28,418 nt of DNA, taken from contig JBNKEI010000098.1 in NCBI GenBank assembly GCA_050288705.1, positions 1 to 28,418 on the forward strand, in the 5' to 3' direction. The translations under genes were made by a program, and so were the position numbers. A model generated the notes under the pieces. That model was given only the letters and a program-made list of their open reading frames with translations, had not been told where the DNA came from and searched no databases. The stretch comes from JBNKEI01 sp050288705 (GTDB lineage: Bacteria; Myxococcota; Myxococcia; Myxococcales; UBA5297). Shown in pieces: positions 22,604 to 28,418 of this stretch; within the stretch, counting starts at the first letter, position 1; every line of letters begins with the position of its first letter.

Positions 22604-24034
22604 ATGAGCGTATTCGTGGATGGCATATCTAGTAGCGATTTCATAGGACGAAAAGCAGAACTGGCGGTTCTTAGCGAAAGTTGGCAAGCTCCAGGCGGTT
22701 CTTTCATTCCAATTTACGGGCGTCGACGTATTGGAAAGAGCGAACTGATTCTTCAGTTTCTGAGAACACGGCCGGGAATATACCACTTAGGCAAGCAAGC
22801 TCCCGCATCTTTTCAAATTAGAGAATTTCTGGATGAATCGTCACAAATATTAGGAGAGCCTTTGCTTGCCCGCCTTCCCGCCGAATCATGGCGCAGCGCA
22901 CTGGAAGCGGTGGAGTCTTGTTGGAAGGGTGAAGGAAAACTAGTTTTGGTGTTTGACGAATACCAATGGACAGTGGAGGCGTGTGGCGAATTGTCATCGC
23001 TTCTCCAGGAATTCTGGGATCGTCGCTGGCGTAAAAGTGGCCGTATAATGCTTATTCTCTGTGGTTCGTTTGTTGGCTTTATGGAACGCGATGTCTTGGG
23101 ACAAAAAAGCCCTTTGTATGGACGGCGCACAGCACAAATTCATCTTCAGCCTTTTAATTTTCGCGAAGCCTCTCAGTTTCATCCTTCTTGGTCTCACATA
23201 AATCAAGCGCGGGCATATTTTATATGCGGAGGAGTTCCACTTTATTTGCGCTTTTTTTATCCGTCGCGCTCGGTAGAAAAAAACATTGAAATGAACCTGC
23301 TTTCCGAATTTGCACCGCTTTTCCGAGAACCTGAATTTCTATTACGTGAAGAATTGCGCGATGTTCACAATTACCATGCTGTTTTGGTGGCTATTGCCTC
23401 GGGAAATCGTACCATTCGCGATATTGCCAAAGCGGCTGGGGTCTCCGACAAAAGCCTTCATTATTGGCTAGAGCAGCTTATTCAGCTTGGTTACGTAGCG
23501 AGAAGGCTTCCACTTTCGAGAGTGCGCGCGCCTGCGCGCCAAGTTCATTACGTGCTCGACGACCCCCTGCTAAGATTTTGGTTTCGATTTGTTTTTCCGC
23601 ACCGCAGCCAGGTACAGCGTATGGGGCCGTCCAAAGCATTCCAAGAATTGATTTCCCCGGAAATCGACGCATATTTCGGGGGATGTTTTGAGCGTTTGTG
23701 CCGGGAAGCGCTCCCTATGCTTTACGAAACCGAAGGCATAAGCGCAAATTACCAAATTGGCGAGTTCTGGGACAAACAGGTGCAAATAGATGTAGTGGGC
23801 GTTAGGAACGATGGATGGATTGATCTGGGCGAATGTAAATGGGGGGCGGTTGGTTCGGTACCTAAACTTATTTCCGAGCTGGAATCGAAAGTTAATTTGT
23901 TTCCCAATAACCAGGCAGATACCTTGGGGCGACTGATTTTTACGCGCCAGATACCTGCTTCAGCATTTAATGCCAAAGCTTCTCACCCGGTACGATGGTA
24001 CGGATTGAATGACCTTTACGAGAAAACTCTATGA
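22604..24034 (+). CDS. AAA ATPase with DUF234 (PD-(D/E)XK-like) C-terminus
   Basis: A 476-residue member of the ATP-binding family with PF01637-like ATPase and DUF234 parts. Walker A GRRRIGKS (39-46) in the typical PIYGRRRIGKSEL; Walker B LVLVFDEYQW (D117, E118); sensor-like LILCGSF (150-156). A winged helix follows (about 258-305, RDIAKAAGVSDKSLHYWLEQ), then DUF234 with a nuclease-like core: D396 (VQIDVVG) and E410-C-K412 (GECKWG), the PD-(D/E)XK pattern. The biological role of the family is unsettled; genome mobility or defence have been suggested. ATG 22604 is chosen because the FIGR-x-x-EL start of the ATPase follows, although no ribosome binding site is present; in-frame TTG starts inside the repeat (22568 onwards) would add SLNLSSLDL. 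The next gene overlaps by 26 bp. Confidence 0.85.
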   Translation: MSVFVDGISSSDFIGRKAELAVLSESWQAPGGSFIPIYGRRRIGKSELILQFLRTRPGIYHLGKQAPASFQIREFLDESSQILGEPLLARLPAESWRSALEAVESCWKGEGKLVLVFDEYQWTVEACGELSSLLQEFWDRRWRKSGRIMLILCGSFVGFMERDVLGQKSPLYGRRTAQIHLQPFNFREASQFHPSWSHINQARAYFICGGVPLYLRFFYPSRSVEKNIEMNLLSEFAPLFREPEFLLREELRDVHNYHAVLVAIASGNRTIRDIAKAAGVSDKSLHYWLEQLIQLGYVARRLPLSRVRAPARQVHYVLDDPLLRFWFRFVFPHRSQVQRMGPSKAFQELISPEIDAYFGGCFERLCREALPMLYETEGISANYQIGEFWDKQVQIDVVGVRNDGWIDLGECKWGAVGSVPKLISELESKVNLFPNNQADTLGRLIFTRQIPASAFNAKASHPVRWYGLNDLYEKTL

Positions 24035-26327
24035 TTGGCTGAAATTACATGTTTTAGTAGTTGCCAGCCTAGGAACAATCCCGAATTCAGAATTGGCGTC
24101 AAGGCTAATTATTGAAGATGGTTTAAAATCCGAACCTGTTTTCGAACGAGAAATTGTGGCTGCCTGGAATCGGTTAGAGAACCTCTGGCGGCAGGTAAAC
24201 CAAAATACTTCTATAAGGATTCCCGCTTTGCGGGTTCGTTTTTCCACTACCGAGCTAGGCCCAAAGACGCGATTAAAACCTGGACAAAGCGGAGCAGGAA
24301 TTCCTGGCTTGGTAGTTGTTCGTCAAAAGCACGCTGGTAGACTCGACGAACAAGAGCTTATTGCTCTTAGACACGAGATTGCCCATCAATTTCTCTGGGC
24401 TGCATGTCCGGCGGCTAGCCAAGATGCACTTTTTCATGAAGCATTTGCTTTAGCTACTAGCGGCGAAATGACTTATTGGGCCGACGGGCCCTACCTTTCA
24501 TTAAGTCAAGCAAAACAGCAGTTGGAGACATCTCCCTCTCTTGATCGCCAAAGCGCGCGTCGAGCTTTAGCGCGTTTACTTGCCGAAACTAGCGCTGAAT
24601 ATGGTTTGGCCAAGCCCCAGTCCAACCACCCATTAACGCGCCGATTAAAAATATGTGCAGGTAATTCCCGCTGGCCGGGAAAAATGACGCCTGGGGAAAT
24701 TGCTTCCTTGCAAACCCCATCGGGTAATGCGCTAGTTCTTTTAAGTCGACACTCGGGAGAAATTCTTTTTGCAGAAGGTGATTATGATTGGCCCATGCCT
24801 TTCGGTTCCACGTTAAAACCATTTTTCGTTGCCGGAGCCGGTGATTTAAAAAAAGCTCCGCAATTAAAGATTGATTCTAATCGGGTTGAATGGAAATGTA
24901 CTTTAGCGCCAATATCTACCATGAATATTCAAACTGCCTTGCTACGTTCTTGTAATGGATATTTTTTGGACTGGGCCAGTAAAAAACATTCTTTGTTTTC
25001 TTTTGGCCCTTGGCAAGGCGTATTGCTGGCCGCAGGGCTATCGAGTTCTCCCCAAAACGCTGCTCAAGCTATTGGGCTACAATCCAATTTGACCATTTCG
25101 CCGTTAGGTTTGGCCGAAGCTTATCGAATTCTTGCCCAGGCCCGACCGGAGGTAATTGAAATCCTACAAAAAAATATTTCTTCGGGAACCTTGGCCGGCA
25201 TTCCTAAAGCTAAAACCTTGCAAGGTTTAGCAATTAAAACTGGAACTGTGCGCAATGCCGAATCTCAACCAGTGATAGGGTGGATGGTAGCCGTGGATAC
25301 TGATTGGGTTTTGGTAATGGCACAGAAAAACAGACAACCTCGGGATTTTGTTGTTGAATTCTCCAGAACAATTATACGTGCCCGTAATCAATCGGGTGCG
25401 CGAGCTGCCAAAGTGCAGGTATTTGCCTTGGCCGAGGGTTCTATTTATGCTCGTTGTCCGGGAAATGGAGTCCTAATCAAAAGTGATACCCCGGTACTGA
25501 TTAAAAAAGAAAAGCATTTGCTGAATTCTCTATTGAAAGAAGGGCCAATTATCTGCATGGGAAGCCCTTGGAAAATTAAGCTCTCCCATGAAAAAAAAGA
25601 GCGCGAATATGCAGGAATATTTAGTAAATCACCGTTCCTAACAAAAATGCGAAAGAAATATGCAGATGGAGCACAAGGTAAGGCGCTATTAGCACGTCGA
25701 GGTTCGGAAACAATTTTTCGTACCACCATGCGACGTTATGCTGCGGGGGTGCTTGCCGCGGAAGATTCCCAAATTGTAGGCGAGCCCCGGGCAGCGCTTT
25801 TAAGAATTGTAGCTCAAAACCATGACCATTCTCGTCATTGGCCTCGTCCAGTTTGCGATACTACTCATTGCCAAGTATTTCATGGAACTGCTTCTCCCCG
25901 AGCTGGCGATGCCAATGCCTTGGAAATTCCCATTTCCCATAAAAAGGGATGGATTCCTTTTTCTAAAGGAGGAAACCAGCCGTGGATAAAAACTCGCTCC
26001 CGCGCTTCGGTAGAAAAGATTTTAAATCTGGGAAAAAGAGGCCAATTGGTTTCATTAGCCTTTTATCAAGGAAAGGTTATTTTTCGCTGGACGGAATTCT
26101 CACGGATGGAACCTTACGAAGAAGAGGCTCATTGCTCATGCGAATTTTTTCGGTCGGCTCTGAAGTTGCCGTCGTGTCCAAGTACGGGCTCCATTGGTAA
26201 ACAAGATATTGATTTTAGGGGAACAGGTGCTGGTCACGGAATGGGTTTAGACGTGGAAAGGGCTAAGAAAAGCAAAATGAGCAGCCAAGAGTTGATTAAA
26301 GCCGCGGCTGGCAATTCTGGGAACTAG
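24009..26327 (+). CDS. Metallopeptidase-PBP-SpoIID fusion, cell wall enzyme
   Basis: One 772-residue protein with three recognisable parts. (1) About 60-200: a gluzincin-like metallopeptidase, LIALRHEIAHQF with HEIAH at 122-126 and a possible third ligand E144 (FHEAFALATSGE). (2) About 230-450: a penicillin-binding transpeptidase, with SxxK S267-TLK (FGSTLKPF), SxN S314-C-N (LLRSCNGYF) and KTG 410-412 (IKTGTVR). (3) About 550-765: a SpoIID/LytB domain, with candidate catalytic E585 (YAAGVLAAED), VCDTTHCQVFHG and GAGHGMGLDVERA; SpoIID enzymes cut glycan strands lacking stem peptides. A hydrophobic stretch (LHVLVVASLGTI, 13-24) may be an export signal. ATG 24009 lies inside the upstream ATPase gene and no ribosome binding site was seen there. 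A periplasmic peptidoglycan-remodelling role is inferred. Confidence 0.85.
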   Translation: MTFTRKLYDWLKLHVLVVASLGTIPNSELASRLIIEDGLKSEPVFEREIVAAWNRLENLWRQVNQNTSIRIPALRVRFSTTELGPKTRLKPGQSGAGIPGLVVVRQKHAGRLDEQELIALRHEIAHQFLWAACPAASQDALFHEAFALATSGEMTYWADGPYLSLSQAKQQLETSPSLDRQSARRALARLLAETSAEYGLAKPQSNHPLTRRLKICAGNSRWPGKMTPGEIASLQTPSGNALVLLSRHSGEILFAEGDYDWPMPFGSTLKPFFVAGAGDLKKAPQLKIDSNRVEWKCTLAPISTMNIQTALLRSCNGYFLDWASKKHSLFSFGPWQGVLLAAGLSSSPQNAAQAIGLQSNLTISPLGLAEAYRILAQARPEVIEILQKNISSGTLAGIPKAKTLQGLAIKTGTVRNAESQPVIGWMVAVDTDWVLVMAQKNRQPRDFVVEFSRTIIRARNQSGARAAKVQVFALAEGSIYARCPGNGVLIKSDTPVLIKKEKHLLNSLLKEGPIICMGSPWKIKLSHEKKEREYAGIFSKSPFLTKMRKKYADGAQGKALLARRGSETIFRTTMRRYAAGVLAAEDSQIVGEPRAALLRIVAQNHDHSRHWPRPVCDTTHCQVFHGTASPRAGDANALEIPISHKKGWIPFSKGGNQPWIKTRSRASVEKILNLGKRGQLVSLAFYQGKVIFRWTEFSRMEPYEEEAHCSCEFFRSALKLPSCPSTGSIGKQDIDFRGTGAGHGMGLDVERAKKSKMSSQELIKAAAGNSGN

Positions 26328-26703
26328 ATGTAAGAACCACGGATCGGCTGCTCTCCGGAATTGCGGGGGTCCTCCCCATGCACTTTGTATCCTAAGAGAT
26401 ACAATTAAGTGTTCGCCATCGCATTCATAGTTAAAACACGAGCAAGTAAAGGCCAGGAATTCAATTCCGTTGTAGTAAAGCTTTTAACAATACCATTTAA
26501 AATCGGCGAACTTGAGAAATTTCTTGACTATTTTCTTTTGAATGTAGTTGGTTTGAACAATTTGTCTGAAGAAGCGACTCCTCTTGTCTGGCTGACGGTT
26601 GTAGTAATCCGAGGAGTAAAAAGATTAAGAAAAAAATAGAAAATTTAAAAACGCACGATTTATACTGAAAACAAAGCCAAAACCCCCAGGAGAAGAGACA
26701 GGT
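26328..26703. other. Intergenic region before alkaline phosphatase
   Basis: No convincing gene. GTATC-CTAAGA-GATAC (about 26387-26402) is a short hairpin, and GGGG/CCCC lies at 26363-26375, neither followed by a T-run. A 76-codon plus-strand frame (26409-26639, GTG start) has a hydrophobic segment (TPLVWLTVVVIRGVKRLRKK) and could be a small membrane protein, but it has no ribosome binding site or recognised family. No Pho-box pattern (paired CTGTCAT) was found ahead of the phosphatase gene. Confidence 0.35.
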
Positions 26704-27891
26704 ATGAAAAAAGTATTCATTGGCGCCTTATTAATGCCGATAATGATTTCTTTAATTGCCTGTACTGCCGTGGCAACGCGATCCCCTCAGGCCCGGGCCA
26801 AGAACATTATTTTCATGGTGCCCGACGGCATGGGATTGTCCAATGTTACCTCCACTCGTACCTTTGTAAACGGTCCAGCCGGCGCGTCTCTTAATTTGGA
26901 AACCCTTCCGCAAATAGGCTACCAGCGAACTTATTCGGCTAACAGCACCGTGACCGATTCCGCGGCGGCGGCTTCTGCTTGGGCCTGCGGAGAGAAATAC
27001 AATAACACGCAAATATCTTGCCATGATACGGACGGGGACCATAAATGTGATCAACCGCTTACTCCCACCGTACTGGAGTTGGCCAAAGCCAAGAAAAAGG
27101 CAACTGGCCTGGTGGTCACTTCTACGATTACCCATGCGACTCCGGCACCTTGGGGGGCGCACGTATATTACCGAAATTGCGAAACCGAAATCGGCCGGCA
27201 ATTGGTTCTGAAAACCGGGGTGGATGTTTTGCTCGGCGGTGGAATCGGGCCAGACAGCGACTGCCTGGCTCCCTCTTCCTTAAGTGGCGCGGAGATTATT
27301 GCTCAAGCACAGAAGGCAGGCTACGCCTATGCGCCTACGCGTGGGCAGCTAGTTAACGCAGTAGCCAGCGGTAAGAAAAAAATATTGGGCCTGTTCACCC
27401 CGGGAGGAAAAACTCCGGAAATGTTTCGGGTCGATTCCTCCCAGACATATCCTGCAGACGAGCCCACTCTTCCCGAAATGACCAAGGCAGCCCTGGACGT
27501 GCTGGATAATGAGCACGGTTTTTTTCTAATGGTGGAAGGGTCGCAGATCGATTGGGCGAACCATGCTAATAACATTAGTTACCAGACTGCTGAAATAATG
27601 GCTTTTGATGAAAGTGTCAAAGTTGTCCTCGACTGGATTAATGCTCGTCGCTCAAGAAAGTCGGATACATTGTTGATTATTGTCGCCGATCATGACTGTG
27701 GAGGATTTGCGGTAAATGGTCCTAATGGTACGCTTTCTGCGGCAGGTAAAACGGTAGAAGCCGGCTGGACGAGCAAAGGTCATACTGGCCAGGATACGAT
27801 TATCTGGAGCAAAGGGCCGAACAGTGAAAAACTGGGTAAAGCACTAGATAATACGGAACTGTACGGCATCATGGTTGAAGCTATGCGTTAG
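26704..27891 (+). CDS. phoA: Alkaline phosphatase, lipoprotein form
   Basis: Releases phosphate from monoesters in the periplasm. 395 residues; AGGAGAAG about 8 bases before ATG 26704. The N-terminus is a lipoprotein signal with lipobox LIAC (C20), so it is predicted to be membrane-anchored, unlike soluble E. coli PhoA. Family motifs in order: FMVPDGMG (metal ligand D41), TVTDSAAAASAWA (nucleophile S86), THATPA (142-147), FLMVEGSQIDWANHANN (metal ligands E, D, H), IVADHDCGGF (D, H) and TSKGHTGQ (H). An insertion with two Cys and an Asp-rich stretch (SCHDTDGDHKCDQPL, about 105-119) replaces the corresponding loop and looks like a calcium-binding loop closed by a disulfide. No phosphate-starvation promoter element is evident. 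The next gene, 32 bp on, is a broken kinase. Confidence 0.95.
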   Translation: MKKVFIGALLMPIMISLIACTAVATRSPQARAKNIIFMVPDGMGLSNVTSTRTFVNGPAGASLNLETLPQIGYQRTYSANSTVTDSAAAASAWACGEKYNNTQISCHDTDGDHKCDQPLTPTVLELAKAKKKATGLVVTSTITHATPAPWGAHVYYRNCETEIGRQLVLKTGVDVLLGGGIGPDSDCLAPSSLSGAEIIAQAQKAGYAYAPTRGQLVNAVASGKKKILGLFTPGGKTPEMFRVDSSQTYPADEPTLPEMTKAALDVLDNEHGFFLMVEGSQIDWANHANNISYQTAEIMAFDESVKVVLDWINARRSRKSDTLLIIVADHDCGGFAVNGPNGTLSAAGKTVEAGWTSKGHTGQDTIIWSKGPNSEKLGKALDNTELYGIMVEAMR

Positions 27892-27922
27892 AGGATTGCT
27901 GAGCAATAAACCGAGGTGTTTT

Positions 27923-28245
27923 ATGTCGCTTACTCAAGATTCTCCCAACCAAATCCTGGAAGAAGGCTTGCGTTCTTTTGCTGCGGAGTTGACTAGCCTG
28001 GTTAGCAGCTAGAATGGTGCACTCAGTCAGCTGTCCGTTCAAAAATTGCCAGGAGATGCTTTTAATCGCACTTACTACCGTCTTGGAAAAGCACCTGCCA
28101 GTTGTGTTCTATACCGCATATCAGTTAATGCGACAGAGCCTGGATTGCTCGTCGCACCACAAAAATAATTCCTTAACAAGGGGTCTGAATTCTATTTGCC
28201 TTTTATGCTCTTGTGGAGCACCAACGATTTCAATTATCAGGATAA
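27923..28245 (+). pseudogene. APH-family sugar kinase (AmgK-like), decayed
   Basis: Starts at ATG 27923 after GAGGTG, reading MSLTQDSPNQILEEGLRSF. A TAG at 28010-28012 interrupts the frame, which then continues NGALSQLSVQKLPGDAFNRTYYRLGK. LPGDA-x-R-x-YYRL is the start of aminoglycoside-phosphotransferase-type kinases such as AmgK (N-acetylmuramate/N-acetylglucosamine kinase in wall recycling). A second in-frame stop (TAA, about 28169) follows and then the same frame runs without recognisable motifs until an IS6-type end at about 28246. The catalytic H-x-D-x-x-x-x-N region is missing. Position directly after phoA, and near the PBP-SpoIID gene, suggests it once took part in cell envelope metabolism, but the gene is dead here. 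Confidence 0.6.
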
Positions 28246-28418
28246 GGGTGTGCAGTTGAAATTTCGCCGACAATACAAGCATAGAGGCTATCTATGTACT
28301 AATGAATTACGCTGCGAGGGAGTAAAACTGCTCTACCGTATTTCGGTTTTTGCTATATTCAGGGCGTAACTGCCCCTTTTTGATCATATGCATAGCTTCA
28401 ATTCCTGCGATAGTGGCC
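28246..28418 (-). mobile_element. IS6-family element, partial, cut by window end
   Basis: The sequence GGTGTGCAGTTGAAATTTCG (28247-28266) resembles IS6-family terminal repeats (GGnnCTGTTGCAAAnTTT), and 40 bp further in lies the end of an IS6-type transposase on the minus strand. The insertion truncates the kinase pseudogene. The exact boundary is a guess from the terminal pattern; the other end is outside the window. Confidence 0.5.
28307..28418 (-). CDS. IS6-family transposase, C-terminal part
   Basis: Reading in from the right edge, the frame gives ATIAGIEAMHMIKKGQL, then RPEYSKNRNTVEQFYSLAA and a TAA at 28307-28309. T-x-x-G-x-E-A-MHMI-KKGQ is the hallmark C-terminus of IS6-family (IS26-like) DDE transposases. 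The visible end is intact, so the full element may be functional; only 37 codons lie inside the window. Confidence 0.8.
   Translation of the reverse strand, partial: ATIAGIEAMHMIKKGQLRPEYSKNRNTVEQFYSLAA

Noticed and set aside
26409..26639. 76-codon GTG-start frame before phoA, possible small membrane protein
   Set aside because: No ribosome binding site and no family; kept only as a note in the intergenic entry.
27895..27907. ATTGCTGAGCAAT palindrome after phoA as a terminator
   Set aside because: The loop would be too small and no T-run follows.
28362..28381. GGGC/GCCC hairpin followed by Ts as a terminator
   Set aside because: It lies inside the coding sequence of the IS6 transposase on the minus strand (KKGQLRPE), so the pattern is most likely a by-product of coding.

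Overview
The window reads as chromosomal DNA from a Gram-negative, flagellated, AT-leaning bacterium. The supports are a short polar-type flagellin, lipoprotein signal peptides, a homodimeric pyruvate dehydrogenase operon (E1-E2-E3), a PhoA-type alkaline phosphatase lipoprotein, a PknK-like kinase-ATPase-TPR protein and a small Cys-rich lipoprotein. Large Ser/Thr kinase-STAND proteins and Cys-rich lipoproteins are common in Deltaproteobacteria in the broad sense (Myxococcota, Bdellovibrionota and relatives). That placement is an inference; no rRNA or other decisive marker is present.

Layout. From 1 to about 7.4 kb is an accessory region full of broken mobile DNA: tails of IS1634/IS4-, IS21- and IS5-type transposases, a DUF4143-type ATPase tail, and a 34-35 bp sequence present twice. 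Among these sit intact-looking cargo genes: a plant-type (GH13_6-like) alpha-amylase, an AbiJ-like HEPN protein next to a broken second HEPN gene, an MqsR/MqsA-like toxin-antitoxin pair with a perfect 18-bp palindrome between its -35 and -10 boxes, and a four-helix membrane protein. From 7.4 to 13.0 kb the minus strand carries the operon aceE-aceF-lpdA, ending in a convincing terminator. From 13.0 to 14.15 kb is a gene-poor stretch. Flagellin with its own terminator follows at 14.2-15.0 kb, then a DUF4338 (DruA-like) gene broken by a 5-bp tandem duplication.

From 15.8 to 21.2 kb three plus-strand genes run together: the kinase-ATPase-TPR regulator, pdxJ (vitamin B6 synthesis, of the variant typical of Bacteroidota) and, overlapping it, a D-2-hydroxyacid dehydrogenase that could supply the upstream B6 step. 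From 21.2 to 22.3 kb is another graveyard (YhcG/DUF1016 tail, radical-SAM tail). An AAA ATPase with a C-terminal PD-(D/E)XK-like DUF234 domain follows, preceded by a 3 x 15 bp tandem repeat. It overlaps the most unusual gene of the window, a single protein joining an HExxH metallopeptidase-like domain, a penicillin-binding transpeptidase domain and a SpoIID/LytB lytic-transglycosylase domain. The window ends with alkaline phosphatase, a decayed APH/AmgK-like kinase gene, and the tail of an IS6-family transposase cut by the window edge.

The strongest candidates for something new are the metallopeptidase-PBP-SpoIID fusion and the MqsRA-like pair whose antitoxin lacks a recognisable HTH. No tRNA, rRNA or CRISPR array was seen. 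All calls rest on reading the sequence and recalled family motifs; no search was run.
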